64,000 nt of DNA from CAINVV01 sp031432175 (GCA_964358545.1 CAYHQN010000005.1:1-64000); one strand, 5' to 3'. Shown: positions 1-9,533, counted from the stretch's first letter. Made by a program: numbers and translations. Notes: generated by a model from the sequence alone, not told the origin.

Positions 1-2
1 GT

Positions 3-137
3 TCGCAATGACGGATCATTTTTTTGGAGGTGAGGGTGGAGAGAAGGAGGCGGGTCATCAGTTTTCGGTAATAGCAGATTCGTTGTCCGCCTCCTTCTCT
101 CCAACCTCACACAATCAACAGCATACCGTCATTGCGA
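3..137. repeat. Nested palindromic intergenic element (MITE/REP-like)
   Basis: Two inverted repeats are nested. The outer arms are an exact 12-bp match (3-14 and 126-137, TCGCAATGACGG and its complement). The inner arms are 24 bp with one mismatch (30-53 and 87-110) around a 33-nt loop. The right outer arm continues into a GAGGAGGAACGACGAAGCAATC-like sequence (about 134-156), which resembles the 'CGTCATTGCGAGG...GAAGCAATC' interspersed repeats I know from many bacterial genomes. No open reading frame is carried. It is probably a non-autonomous dispersed element. Copy number in this genome cannot be seen from the window. Confidence 0.7.
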
Positions 138-313
138 GGAGGAACGACGAAGCAATCTATTGATTATGTGCATATTATGAATTTGATTTTTTTTAACTTA
201 ATAACATTGCCTGTACAGGACACAATTTAGATCATAATCCATTTTCTACCGATATTATATACCTGATGGGACATTTTTTTTTAAAAACAGTCTCTCAGTC
301 TTTATAAAATAGA

Positions 314-347
314 AAAACGCCTGAAATATTATGATTTCAAGCGTTTT
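314..347 (-). terminator. Rho-independent terminator of the penicillin acylase gene
   Basis: Arms of 14 bp (314-327 and 334-347) pair with a single G.U and enclose a 6-nt loop. On the minus strand the stem is followed by a T-rich run. It lies 12 bp after the stop codon of the penicillin acylase gene, as expected for its terminator. Confidence 0.75.
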
Positions 348-358
348 CGTGAATTGTA

Positions 359-2758
359 TCAATTTTTCGAAAACTTCATCTTGTAACGCAACGCTCCTTC
401 AACCTTCGTCCGCGTGACATAATCAGTATGATATCTGTTAGTCATATACGATTCCGTCTGGTCACAATAGTGTATACTGGCTGGAATACCTGAAGTTCCG
501 GTGGGGATTACCGTTAGTGAACGGTCCCAGTTACCGGTATCGAAGATATGCCGCTCAGAGGCACCGTGATTGACTGCTGAATAATTGTTCAATGGATTTT
601 CATAGGGACTTACGGTATGAAAACTACCCCCTACACGGAAAGGACCCCTGTTCAGGTGAAATACCCGATCCAGGATTTTGACCTTCGACAAGGGGTGAGC
701 TAGCGTGAAAGTGTGGACATCTCCCCACTTCCATCCCGCGGGCTCTCCGCCAAACTTTAAAGTGAGCTCCTTCACTGTTTGCTGAAATGAACTTCCAATG
801 ATATCTCCGAAAGTCTCAGTCGCATCTTTTGTATTGATATTGCCGGCCCAGCCACCGCCTGGGGCGAACAGCATATTTTCCATAAAGTTTTCAAACAATA
901 TTTTCTGACCGACAAATTGAGCCAATAGCAAAGAATCCATTTGATCCTGTACAAGATTAACCCCCGTTAGGTAATACCATTTTTCAAAAATCAAAGCCTC
1001 CGGACGTTCCACCTTCATGGAATAGTCCCATTTGCCCATCAATTCGTAAACCGCTTTTTCAGTTTCCGACAAACCCGGTTTTACAGAGAGGTGCGACAGA
1101 AAATAGCGGGTGAATTTCTCAGCCATTTTCGATTTTTGATCGCCCTGCATCCGCTGGAAATCTTCTATAGATAGTTTTTCCTTCTCCTTCAGCATCTCAA
1201 CAATCCGATCCATGCGATAGGGCATAATGTACCAATCGCTGATATAATAAGGATAATCAGCAGGTGCTGTTTTGCAGTTTGCCGAGGCAACATATCCGCA
1301 CTCAGGATTGTAGGTGTAAGGCAATTCTTCGAAGGGAACAAGGCCTTTCCAGTCGTAAAGTGTGGTATCGCCCGGATAGACCAGTGTCCGGTCACCCTCG
1401 CGGAAAGGAATCCCGATGGTTGACTGCAATCCAATATTTCCTTTTACATCGGCATATACTGCATTTTGATTCACCGATACGAATGTACGAAGTGCTTTCC
1501 TGAAATCTGTCCAGTTTGATGCGCGGTTCAACAGATAAACAGATTGTATCTCGTTGCTATCTTCATTACCCAGCCATCTCATAGACAGAACTTTAGATTT
1601 CACCTTCTTCAGTTCTGAAATGATGGGCCCCCTATGGGTAAACCGGTTAAAACGAATTAATGAATCACCCCCCTTGATCCTGATCTTCTCCTCCACCTTC
1701 AGGATATCTTTCCAGGCTCCATTTAACCGGTATTGATCCGGATTATTTGGATTGATTGTCTCCTCATAAAAATCGGCATCATCGGTCATCTCATTGGTAA
1801 ATCCCCATGCTATCGAATCGTTGTGGCCGGCAATGACCATGGGCTGTCCGGGTAAAACCACGCCGGTTACATTCAGTTTTCCGGGAATTACCTGATGCAT
1901 CTGGTACCAGATACCCGGAATATTCAGACTAAGGTGCATGTCATTGGCCAGCAGCGGCTTGCCTGTAATGCTTTTCTTGCCCGAGACCGCCCAGTTGTTG
2001 CTGCCCTGAAATACGTCCAGGCCAAGCTCATCTACAATTGAAGCCGTTTCTGAAAATTTACGAAGAACTTCAGCAGTACTATTATCCAACTTAAAATCAG
2101 GATAAGTGACGGTATTATGAACAGAATCCATACCCGGAATCATATATCTGGAAAGTTCGGGACCCAGTTTCTGACGCATTTGGTCAAACAAGACCTCGAA
2201 GGGCCATCCTGTTGAAAGGTCCCAGGCCATATATCCAATAAGGTTTAGGGATTGTTCCGGCAACCAGGGTTCGGGTTTATAACCCAGGATACCGAATTCA
2301 GGGGGAAGATTATTTCCGGCTTGCCGAATATACTGGTTCACTCCATCGGCAAAGGATTCGACACATGTGCGTACATTTTCATCGGCAACTGCAATAACCC
2401 TTCTCGATTTTTCAGTGAACCGCAAGGAGCGAAAAAGCAAATCCGCATCGACAACCTCTTTTCCGAAAATCTCAGCCAACCTGCCCTGCGTCACCCTGCG
2501 GAGCAGATCCATTTGCCAAAGCCTGTCCTGTGCCATGACAAATCCTACCGCCATGTACAGATCATGTTCGTTCTCAGCATAAATATGGGGAATGGCGAAT
2601 GAATCCCGCAACACGGTAACATCAGCAATTAGCCCCGACAATTTAATGTCCTTATTATAATTAGGCAATGCCATGGTTTTAAAATGATTAACAAATATAA
2701 ATCCGCCAATCACCACCACGCCGATAATAACACCAACAACCAACAATAATTTTTTCAT
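359..2758 (-). CDS. Penicillin acylase family protein (Ntn hydrolase, S45)
   Basis: This is a secreted or membrane-anchored Ntn hydrolase of the penicillin acylase / acyl-homoserine-lactone acylase family, which cleaves amide bonds of acylated small molecules. The protein is about 799 residues, the usual precursor length. It opens with a signal-anchor-like hydrophobic stretch (about residues 3-24). The alpha-chain motif 'AQDRLWQMDLLRR' follows near residue 80. The autoprocessing site G-S-N-N-W lies near residue 253; the Ser becomes the beta-chain nucleophile. The late motif 'NRGPFRVGGSFHTV' also fits the family. I chose the ATG at 2758 over a TTG two codons upstream. It stands alone, with a terminator behind it and a 434-bp divergent spacer in front. 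The natural substrate cannot be told; penicillin, AHL and N-acyl amino acids are all possible. Confidence 0.9.
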   Translation of the reverse strand: MKKLLLVVGVIIGVVVIGGFIFVNHFKTMALPNYNKDIKLSGLIADVTVLRDSFAIPHIYAENEHDLYMAVGFVMAQDRLWQMDLLRRVTQGRLAEIFGKEVVDADLLFRSLRFTEKSRRVIAVADENVRTCVESFADGVNQYIRQAGNNLPPEFGILGYKPEPWLPEQSLNLIGYMAWDLSTGWPFEVLFDQMRQKLGPELSRYMIPGMDSVHNTVTYPDFKLDNSTAEVLRKFSETASIVDELGLDVFQGSNNWAVSGKKSITGKPLLANDMHLSLNIPGIWYQMHQVIPGKLNVTGVVLPGQPMVIAGHNDSIAWGFTNEMTDDADFYEETINPNNPDQYRLNGAWKDILKVEEKIRIKGGDSLIRFNRFTHRGPIISELKKVKSKVLSMRWLGNEDSNEIQSVYLLNRASNWTDFRKALRTFVSVNQNAVYADVKGNIGLQSTIGIPFREGDRTLVYPGDTTLYDWKGLVPFEELPYTYNPECGYVASANCKTAPADYPYYISDWYIMPYRMDRIVEMLKEKEKLSIEDFQRMQGDQKSKMAEKFTRYFLSHLSVKPGLSETEKAVYELMGKWDYSMKVERPEALIFEKWYYLTGVNLVQDQMDSLLLAQFVGQKILFENFMENMLFAPGGGWAGNINTKDATETFGDIIGSSFQQTVKELTLKFGGEPAGWKWGDVHTFTLAHPLSKVKILDRVFHLNRGPFRVGGSFHTVSPYENPLNNYSAVNHGASERHIFDTGNWDRSLTVIPTGTSGIPASIHYCDQTESYMTNRYHTDYVTRTKVEGALRYKMKFSKN

Positions 2759-3192
2759 CCCCAAAAATTATATTTATTTTAAGTAACCTGGAACCCGCAA
2801 CCATCTTTTATCCCATTTAGTACATACAATATCGCTCGCCTCCTACAATTGGCTTCAGATAATTGGCAAGATAATAATATAGTCAATCTGATATATATTA
2901 TTGTTAAAAAAATGGAGGAAAACCCCATTTTTAATTGGATTAACTGTTCTTCTTTAGGTTGGCTTGTCAACTACAGCTGCTTTTTTAATACATTTTACTC
3001 ATTTTTTCGAACATTTTAATAATGCCTATTCAATTACCTAAAAATCAATATACTATTTTCGACTATTTTTGTTGGAGTGAAATATTTTTCTATATTTAGA
3101 GTCTCATCTTGCCTCGCGACCAATGAGAAAATCTTTGTTTTCACTGGTTGTCAGTTAATTATTTAAATGTTAATCATCAAATTAAAAAACCT
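2759..3192. other. Divergent intergenic region
   Basis: About 430 bp of AT-rich DNA lies between two divergently transcribed genes. The only open frame (2779-2970, minus) has no recognisable features and I do not call it. The right half holds a plausible Bacteroidota promoter for the TonB receptor. I see no other structure. Confidence 0.6.
3068..3098 (+). promoter_or_regulatory. Putative Bacteroidota sigma-ABfr promoter for the TonB receptor gene
   Basis: A TTTG box (3068-3071) and TATATTTA (3091-3098) are separated by 19 nt. This matches the Bacteroidota consensus TTTG / TAnnTTTG in seven of eight positions at the -7 box. It would give a leader of about 90 nt before the ATG at 3193. The match is by eye only. 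Confidence 0.45.
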
Positions 3193-5994
3193 ATGAAAAT
3201 TCTGTTTAGTTTATTCTTCATGATTTGTTTGGGAACATCGCTACATGCTCAATCAACCATCACTGGCAATGTTAAAGATGCTAAAACAGGCGTCCCAATG
3301 AACGGCGTCAATATTGTTGTTGTTGGAAAACCATTCGGGACCACAACAGATTCTAATGGAAATTTTAAACTAAGGGTAAATCAAGAGTTTCCGCTTATGG
3401 TGAAAGTTTCTATGATTGGCTTTGTCAACAGCATTGTTGAAATTAAAAACAGTACGCAGGCGGTAAAAATTAGCTTAAAAGAGATGGAAACTGAGTTAGA
3501 CGAAGTGATCATTTCAGCATCAAGAAATCCTGAACGAATTATGGAATCGCCTGTTTCCATTGAGAGGATGGATATTAAGGCAATACAAAATACATCATCT
3601 CCCAGTTTTTATGATGGATTGGAGAATTTAAAAGGAATAGATGTAAACACGAATAGTTTAACATTTAAATCAATCAACACCCGTGGTTTTGCGACTTTTG
3701 CCAATACCCGGTTTGTTCAGATGGTTGATGGAATGGATAATTCATCCCCTGCCCTAAACTTTGCTATCGGAAACATGCTTGGAATGTCAGAGCTCGATGT
3801 CAATACTGTAGAATTACTTCCCGGGGCCTCATCCGCATTATATGGGGCCAATGCATTCAATGGAATGTTGTTCATGAAAAGCAAAAGCCCATTTGAGTTT
3901 CAAGGGGTAAGTTTTTATGGCAAAACCGGTTTTACAAGTCAAAAAGCTGCTGGAAACAACCAATTTGTAGATGCAGGGGTAAGGATTGCCAAAGCCTGGA
4001 GTGATAAATTTGCAGCAAAGGCATCATTGTCATTCTTAAACGGAACAGAATGGTATGCTACAGATTACCGGGACTATTACACGCCTGGTGCGACCAGAAG
4101 CAATCCTGCCTATGATGGATTAAATGTATATGGAGATGAAGTATCGACAAAATTGGATTTTAAACAAATTGCTTTGGCAAATGGCGTTCCCGCACAGATT
4201 GCAAATTCCATGGGATCTCAGGTTGTTTCAAGGACAGGGTATAATGAGCGTGATTTGATTGATTACGGAGCCAAAAGTATTAAAGGGGATGTCTCATTTA
4301 ATTACCGCCCCAAAGGAGATGATTTGGAAATTATCTACAATGCGAAATTCGGAAAAGGGAACACCATCTATCAGGGTGCGAACCGCTATTCAATAAAGGA
4401 CTTCACCATGTTTCAACACAAATTGGAAATTAGAAATGACCAATTCTTTGTACGGGCATATACTACCGGCGAATCGGCAGGAAATTCTTATGATACAAGA
4501 TTTGCTGCAATTAATCTCAACAGAAGCTGGAAGTCTGACACGCAATGGTTTACCGAATATGCGGGTGCTTATGTTCAGACTTATGTGGGAACATTAATGG
4601 CAGGCGGAACTCCTGATCCGGCTGCAATACATCAGTCTGCCAGGGCGATTGCTCAAAAAGGAGCTTTGACTCCTGGAACTCAGGCATTTAATAATGCATT
4701 TGGAAAAATAATTTCCGATCCTAACTTAGGCACGGGAGCAAAATTTTCGGATGATACCAAAATATATCATGTGGATGCAAATTACAATTTCAATAAATTA
4801 ATTGATTTTGCTGATATCCAGGTAGGCGGTTCCTGGAGGGAATATTCGTTGAATTCATCAGGATCGATCTTTACTGATTATAACGGGGCAATCACTTATC
4901 ATGAGATTGGAGCCTATACACAGTTACAAAAGAAATTTGCTGGTGATCGTCTGAAGTTTACAGGATCAATTCGATATGATAAGGCAAAGAACTTTGATGG
5001 ACACATTTCGCCGAGGATTTCATTTGTGTATTTTGCAGACAAAGCAAAAAATCACAATTTCAGGGTATCCTACCAAACAGGATTCAGAAATCCAACCACC
5101 CAGGACCTGTATATCGGATTGGATGCCGGAAGGGCTATCCTGGTAGGATCTGCTCCGGACAATATTGACAGATATACATCCAGTTCAATAAGTGTAAGTA
5201 AAACAGGCCAGTCATTAGGTAACCCTGCCTCAGTAAAATTATCAGGAAGAGCTGCTTATGACAACTCATTTTCATATTCTTCTATCCTGAAAGGGACTCC
5301 CCAAAAATCAAATTTCAAATATGTACAACCCGAAAAGGTAGCGGCATTCGAAATTGGATATAGGGGTGCATTTGAGTCTCTTTCAATCGACCTTAGTAGC
5401 TATTACAATAAATACAAAGACTTTATTGGAAATAAAACCGTGGTGGTCCCTCTTTACGGGAAAGCTGATCTTTCGGATGTCAATCCTGTGGTTAAACAAC
5501 CCAATGCCCTGATTGCTCTTAGCGCCGGAGACTATAAGCCATTCCAGGTCTATACAAATACAGCTGCTGAAGTAACATCATATGGTATCGCTGCCGGATT
5601 AATTTATAAAATTTTCGGCAATTATAATTTCGGCCTAAATTACACATGGTCTAAATTTAAATTTGACCAGTCTTCTGACCCTGATTACAAAGCCGGATTT
5701 AATACACCGGAGCATAAAGTTAAAGCTTCACTTGGCAATTCAAACGTTTTTAAAAACTTTGGCTTCAACGTTAATCTCAGGTGGAATACCGAGTATTACT
5801 GGGAATCAAGTTTCCAGGATGCGAATGTCCCTTCAAGTACCGTATTTGATGCGCAGATTAATTATTCGATCCCTAAATGGAAATCTGTCATAAAAATTGG
5901 AGGTGCCAATATTGGAGGACACGAATATACCAGCGCTCCCGGAACAGGTTATATTGGTTCTCAATATTTTGCATCATGGACTTTAAGCCTTTGA
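3193..5994 (+). CDS. TonB-dependent outer-membrane receptor with carboxypeptidase-regulatory-like domain
   Basis: The product is a 933-residue outer-membrane receptor that would import a bulky substrate using TonB energy. From ATG 3193 a signal peptide ends in 'GTSLHAQ' (about residue 20). A CarboxypepD_reg-like domain follows ('ITGNVKDAKTGVPMNGVNI'), then a TonB-box-like stretch and plug domain around residues 100-235 ('RGFATFANTRFVQMVDGMDN', 'VELLPGASSALYGANAFNG'). The rest is a beta barrel ending in an aromatic-rich strand ('YFASWTLSL'). A TTG start at 3148 would add 15 residues before the signal peptide and is unlikely. There is no SusD-like partner next to it, so it is probably a stand-alone receptor rather than part of a polysaccharide-utilisation pair. 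The substrate is unknown. Confidence 0.92.
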   Translation: MKILFSLFFMICLGTSLHAQSTITGNVKDAKTGVPMNGVNIVVVGKPFGTTTDSNGNFKLRVNQEFPLMVKVSMIGFVNSIVEIKNSTQAVKISLKEMETELDEVIISASRNPERIMESPVSIERMDIKAIQNTSSPSFYDGLENLKGIDVNTNSLTFKSINTRGFATFANTRFVQMVDGMDNSSPALNFAIGNMLGMSELDVNTVELLPGASSALYGANAFNGMLFMKSKSPFEFQGVSFYGKTGFTSQKAAGNNQFVDAGVRIAKAWSDKFAAKASLSFLNGTEWYATDYRDYYTPGATRSNPAYDGLNVYGDEVSTKLDFKQIALANGVPAQIANSMGSQVVSRTGYNERDLIDYGAKSIKGDVSFNYRPKGDDLEIIYNAKFGKGNTIYQGANRYSIKDFTMFQHKLEIRNDQFFVRAYTTGESAGNSYDTRFAAINLNRSWKSDTQWFTEYAGAYVQTYVGTLMAGGTPDPAAIHQSARAIAQKGALTPGTQAFNNAFGKIISDPNLGTGAKFSDDTKIYHVDANYNFNKLIDFADIQVGGSWREYSLNSSGSIFTDYNGAITYHEIGAYTQLQKKFAGDRLKFTGSIRYDKAKNFDGHISPRISFVYFADKAKNHNFRVSYQTGFRNPTTQDLYIGLDAGRAILVGSAPDNIDRYTSSSISVSKTGQSLGNPASVKLSGRAAYDNSFSYSSILKGTPQKSNFKYVQPEKVAAFEIGYRGAFESLSIDLSSYYNKYKDFIGNKTVVVPLYGKADLSDVNPVVKQPNALIALSAGDYKPFQVYTNTAAEVTSYGIAAGLIYKIFGNYNFGLNYTWSKFKFDQSSDPDYKAGFNTPEHKVKASLGNSNVFKNFGFNVNLRWNTEYYWESSFQDANVPSSTVFDAQINYSIPKWKSVIKIGGANIGGHEYTSAPGTGYIGSQYFASWTLSL

Positions 5995-6025
5995 TGGTGA
6001 TCGAAAGATATTTACTGATCAACCT

Positions 6026-6055
6026 GAAACCACCCAGCAAAGGTGGTTTCTTAAT
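6026..6055 (+). terminator. Terminator after the TonB receptor gene
   Basis: A perfect 9-bp stem (6026-6034 with 6042-6050, GAAACCACC/GGTGGTTTC) with a 7-nt loop is followed by TTAATTTT. It lies 32 bp after the receptor stop codon and before the convergent hicB gene. Confidence 0.7.
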
Positions 6056-6070
6056 TTTAGAAATCAATAC

Positions 6071-6469
6071 CTACACTACTGAGTTAAATTCATTTCCAAT
6101 CCGGTGAATGCCTTCAATGATTCTTTTTCTTTGTGCAGGTCGTGGGTTTCTGTGACCTGTGGCATAATGCCCCAATTGTCGCTCATTAATCCCCGTAACA
6201 CGGGCTAAAGCGGAACGGGAAAGAACACCTTCAAAATAGTGAAGCAAAGCTTGTGTATTCAACTCAAATTCAAGTTCGTAATCTCCTCTCAATACTTTTG
6301 GTATTTCGTCTCCGTCTTTCCTCATCGCTTCAAGGTGCCATCCTAAAGATTCAGTATAAGCCTTTTTTACCCCTTCCAGAGTTTTATGAGTGGCAACACA
6401 GCCCGACACATCATCGCTACAGGCTCCATAATTATCCATCCAGCTAACTTGTACTTTAATTTTTTCCAT
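6071..6469 (-). CDS. hicB: HicB-like antitoxin with C-terminal helix-turn-helix
   Basis: This 132-residue protein is the antitoxin half of a hicAB module. The N-terminal half (residues 1-70) has the HicB partial RNase-H-like pattern: a 'KVQVSWMDNYGACSD' strand, then 'GCVATHKTLEGVKKAYTESL'. The C-terminal half ('SRSALARVTGINERQLGHYA') is a helix-turn-helix that would bind the operator and repress the operon. It lies 27 bp downstream of hicA, the usual order. The 130-residue length with an HTH tail is common in Bacteroidota HicB proteins. Confidence 0.8.
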   Translation of the reverse strand: MEKIKVQVSWMDNYGACSDDVSGCVATHKTLEGVKKAYTESLGWHLEAMRKDGDEIPKVLRGDYELEFELNTQALLHYFEGVLSRSALARVTGINERQLGHYATGHRNPRPAQRKRIIEGIHRIGNEFNSVV

Positions 6470-6496
6470 TGCAGGGAGAGTTTTTAAGGTCCGGTA

Positions 6497-6691
6497 CTAT
6501 CGCCAGCCCGTTTGTTTGAAAATATTGTTTAATATGAATTGCTCTAAAGTATCACTTGGTTTGCCATTAACCGTAACTTTACCTTTTTTCGAAAGGTGCT
6601 TGTATTGGCGATGGCTTCCTTTTTGATCGCTCAGGTACCATCCATCCTCGCTAAGCATCTTCAGGACTTCACTTACCTTAAGTTTTTTCAT
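6497..6691 (-). CDS. hicA: HicA-like mRNA interferase toxin
   Basis: This 64-residue protein has the double-stranded-RNA-binding-like HicA fold signature: 'VLKMLSEDGWYLSDQKGSHR', then 'HLSKKGKVTVNGKPSDTL'. His27 in the G-S-H motif is the expected catalytic residue for ribosome-independent mRNA cleavage. It is the first gene of the hicAB pair and is preceded by an AT-rich stretch containing imperfect dyads (TAGTATATTTACTATCATACTATGATA, about 6718-6744) that could be the operator. Both genes look intact. Confidence 0.85.
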   Translation of the reverse strand: MKKLKVSEVLKMLSEDGWYLSDQKGSHRQYKHLSKKGKVTVNGKPSDTLEQFILNNIFKQTGWR

Positions 6692-6815
6692 TAATGATAT
6701 TGTAGATATTACAAAGATAGTATATTTACTATCATACTATGATAATCAAAAAAAAGAGTTGCAACCGTTGTTGATAACGCTGTAACTCTTTTATTTGCAA
6801 TTGTTTGAACTTCTG

Positions 6816-6888
6816 AGCCATTTAGCGGGCTCGAACCGCTGGCCTGTGCTTTACGAAAGCACCGCTCTACCAACTGAGCTAAAATGGC
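6816..6888 (-). tRNA. tRNA-Thr (anticodon CGT)
   Basis: The minus strand folds as a complete cloverleaf of 73 nt. The acceptor stem is GCCATTT/AAATGGC and the D arm is GCTC-AGTTGGTAGA-GAGC. The anticodon arm is GTGCT-TTCGTAA-AGCAC, giving CGT, and the T arm is AGCGG-TTCGAGC-CCGCT. The CCA end is not encoded. It would decode ACG. It lies immediately 3' of the threonine dehydrogenase gene on the same strand. Confidence 0.95.
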
Positions 6889-6939
6889 TTGTGAACCGCA
6901 AAAGTATAAAAATGTTTGAGACGGGAAGGAGTGAAGACA

Positions 6940-7971
6940 CTAATTTTCCCAGTCCAAAATAATTTTCCCGCAATTGCCTTCTTCCATGATTTCGAATGCC
7001 TTCTGAAATTCAGTGTAATGGAAGCGGTGCGTAATAACCGGTGCGATATTCAAACCCGACAGCAACATCTTCTCCATTTTGTACCAGGTTTCATACATCT
7101 CGCGGCCATAAATGCCCTTTAGCGTCAAGCCTTTGAAAATTACTTTGTCCCATTCGATTTGGGTGGTGTCCGGCAATATCCCCAAAAGGGAGATCTTGCC
7201 TCCGTTGTACATCGATTTAATCATCATGTCGAAGGCAACCGGAGAGCCGGAAACTTCGAGGCCTATATCAAATCCGGCAACCATGCCCACCGCTTTCATG
7301 GCATCATGCAAATCCTCTTTCATCGGATCAATGACAAGCGATGCCCCCATTTTTCTGGCCAGCTCCCTGCGGTATTCGCTCACTTCCGATCCTACTACAT
7401 TCCGTGCACCTACAAATTTGCAGATGGCAATGGCCATGCATCCAATCGGTCCGCCGGCGCCCGTTACCAGAACATCCTCTCCAATCAGCGGGAAGGAGAG
7501 GGCGGTGTGGGTCGCATTTCCGAGCGGATCCATGATGGAGACAATCTCATCGGGTATCCTGGAGTCGATGTGCAGCACATTTTCGGCGGGTACAGCGACA
7601 TATTCGGCAAATCCTCCATCACGGTTCACACCGATGCCAATGGTATGGTCGCATATGTGTTTCCGTCCCCTGCGACAGTTGCGGCAAAATCCACAGGCGA
7701 TGTGTCCTTCCACGGTAACCCGCTCTCCAATACTCACTTTGGTAACCTCATCACCGATTTTGACGACTTTGCCCACATATTCATGGCCAATAGTCATCGG
7801 TGTTTTGATGGTTTTCTGGGCCCAGGCATCCCACTTGTAAATGTGAAGGTCAGTACCGCAAATGGCAGTTTTACTGATCTTAACCAGTACTTCATTGACT
7901 CCGGGTTCCGGAACCGGAACATCTTCCATCCACAAACCCTTTTGTGGCAGACTCTTTCTGATTGCTTTCAT
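6940..7971 (-). CDS. tdh: L-threonine 3-dehydrogenase
   Basis: This cytoplasmic zinc alcohol-dehydrogenase-family enzyme oxidises L-threonine to 2-amino-3-ketobutyrate with NAD+. The 343 residues align end to end with the E. coli enzyme as I remember it ('KTAICGTDLHIY', 'GHEYVG', 'FKGLTLKGIYGREMYETWYKM'). Catalytic-zinc ligands C38, H63 and E64 and structural-zinc cysteines C93, C96, C99 and C107 are present. The Rossmann motif is 'GAGGPIG'. No kbl (2-amino-3-ketobutyrate CoA ligase) neighbour is seen; the next gene on this strand is tRNA-Thr. Confidence 0.95.
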   Translation of the reverse strand: MKAIRKSLPQKGLWMEDVPVPEPGVNEVLVKISKTAICGTDLHIYKWDAWAQKTIKTPMTIGHEYVGKVVKIGDEVTKVSIGERVTVEGHIACGFCRNCRRGRKHICDHTIGIGVNRDGGFAEYVAVPAENVLHIDSRIPDEIVSIMDPLGNATHTALSFPLIGEDVLVTGAGGPIGCMAIAICKFVGARNVVGSEVSEYRRELARKMGASLVIDPMKEDLHDAMKAVGMVAGFDIGLEVSGSPVAFDMMIKSMYNGGKISLLGILPDTTQIEWDKVIFKGLTLKGIYGREMYETWYKMEKMLLSGLNIAPVITHRFHYTEFQKAFEIMEEGNCGKIILDWEN

Positions 7972-8113
7972 ATCTCAGGCCAAATTGATTTTAATACAAA
8001 GTAAGCAATTTACACTGCTTCAAATCCTAATAAATGTCATGAGATTTAGGATTTAGCTTTTGGCATTTGGCAATTAGCTGTTAGCTTTGCCTCATAACTC
8101 ATAACTCATATCT

Positions 8114-9484
8114 GTGCTAAAGTACCTCATCCTCCTTCTCTACATCCTTGCAATGATTGGAATAGGAATCTACTCTTCAAGGAAGATCCGTACCTCCGGT
8201 GATTACATGGTGGCCGGAAACAGGGGAAATGTGTGGAAAATTACAGGTTCTTTACTGGCCACAATTATCGGCAGTACTGCCATTCTGGGCAGCAGTGATC
8301 TGGCATTTTCCCAGGGATGGGCTGCTGCCTGGCTGATGTTGTCTGCTGCTTTCGGACTCCTGCTATTGGTTGTGGTAGCTCCCATTGTCAAACGTCAGGG
8401 GAAATACACCTTACCTCAATTGATTGGAGATCAATATGGTAAAGAAGCTAAGATCATTGCCTCTTTTGTTATCCCGGTTGCCTGGATTGGTGTTATTGCA
8501 GCGCAAATGATCGGTGGGGCCAAGGTGATGAACAGTTTCTTTGGTTTACCCTATGAAGGATCTGTCTGGGGAATAGGTATTTTGTTCATCTTTTATACTG
8601 CCATTGGCGGGCAGGTATCGGTCATAAAAACAGATTTGGTCCAGTCATTCATTATCATTCTGGGGGTACTGGCTATTGCCTGTTACCTTTTCTTATGGGA
8701 ACCGGTTAATCAGGGAGAGATGACCCAGCTCAAATTTCCTTTCAACGATGCATTTCATCCCATGGATCTCTTTGTCCTGTTTTTAACATACTCCACCACC
8801 TTTCTGGTAGGTCCGGATATTTATACAAGGTTGTTCTGTGCAGAAAATGAAAAGGTAGCCCGAAGAAGCGTGTTGCTAACGGCGCTTATCCTGATCCCAT
8901 TTGCCTTTTTGATCACCTATCTCGGAGTGTTTGCTTCCCATCAGTTTCCAGGGTTCGACTTTAAACAAGGTTCATCACTGATTTCCGTTCTCAGCTATAT
9001 TTTGCCGGAATGGGGGATAGGATTACTGGTTGCCGCCATCCTGTCAGCCGTCATGTCGTCTGCTTCGACAACGCTATTAACCTCCTCTGTGATAGTGGCG
9101 AATACCATTCATAAAGATCTTGACACTCCGGTTTCGTTAAGGCAAACCAAATTCATCATGCTGGTGCTTGGTCTGTTAAGCATTCTGCTTTCTCTCTGGG
9201 TAACTTCTATCGTTCAGTCACTTCTGATAGCACTGACCTTTTTCTCAGGAGCGTTTATTCTCCCGGTCTTAGCAGGATTGTTCGGTTTCAGGAACAATCG
9301 TCTGCAGAGTAATTTGGCAATGATTTTGGGAGGCATGGTGGCTTTGGCAGGTAAGATCACAGGGATCTGTTCGGACGGCAAAATAGGTAACCTGCTTATC
9401 CTGGGTGCATTTCTCCTCAATGGAATCCTTCTTTTCCCCGGTGGTAGGTGGATAAAAACATCAAAAAATATTTCCCTCTTTTAA
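8114..9484 (+). CDS. Sodium:solute symporter family (SSS) permease
   Basis: This 456-residue inner-membrane protein has about 12-13 hydrophobic segments with the SSS pattern. It starts with TM1 'LILLLYILAMIGIGIYSS' and the early loop 'SGDYMVAGNRGN'. The signature around 'LVAAILSAVMSSASTTLLTS' (residues about 306-325) corresponds to the Na2-site helix, where Ser residues coordinate sodium. The start is GTG at 8114; the next ATG (8153) would cut into TM1. The substrate (sugar, amino acid, proline or other) cannot be inferred, and no enzyme gene is clearly coupled to it. Confidence 0.88.
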   Translation: MLKYLILLLYILAMIGIGIYSSRKIRTSGDYMVAGNRGNVWKITGSLLATIIGSTAILGSSDLAFSQGWAAAWLMLSAAFGLLLLVVVAPIVKRQGKYTLPQLIGDQYGKEAKIIASFVIPVAWIGVIAAQMIGGAKVMNSFFGLPYEGSVWGIGILFIFYTAIGGQVSVIKTDLVQSFIIILGVLAIACYLFLWEPVNQGEMTQLKFPFNDAFHPMDLFVLFLTYSTTFLVGPDIYTRLFCAENEKVARRSVLLTALILIPFAFLITYLGVFASHQFPGFDFKQGSSLISVLSYILPEWGIGLLVAAILSAVMSSASTTLLTSSVIVANTIHKDLDTPVSLRQTKFIMLVLGLLSILLSLWVTSIVQSLLIALTFFSGAFILPVLAGLFGFRNNRLQSNLAMILGGMVALAGKITGICSDGKIGNLLILGAFLLNGILLFPGGRWIKTSKNISLF

Positions 9485-9525
9485 AACATTCCTGAGGGGA
9501 GTCGTCAGTTTTTGTCAAAATCCAT

Positions 9526-9533
9526 TAAATTTG
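9526..9533 (+). promoter_or_regulatory. Putative -7 element (TAAATTTG) upstream of yebC
   Basis: TAAATTTG matches the Bacteroidota TAnnTTTG box exactly and lies 28 bp upstream of the ATG of the YebC gene. The nearest TTTG upstream is only 11 nt away, so the -33 partner is not convincing. Confidence 0.35.

Noticed and set aside
2779..2970. A 63-residue minus-strand frame in the divergent spacer
   Set aside because: No similarity, no signal or domain, and it would sit across the probable promoter region of the TonB gene.
6816..7971. Functional link between tRNA-Thr and threonine dehydrogenase because they are adjacent
   Set aside because: Nothing in the sequence (no T-box-like leader) ties the two; adjacency alone is likely chance.
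7112..8004. Long plus-strand open frames opposite tdh (242 and 281 residues)
   Set aside because: They are antisense shadows of the well-supported threonine dehydrogenase gene and have no recognisable motifs.
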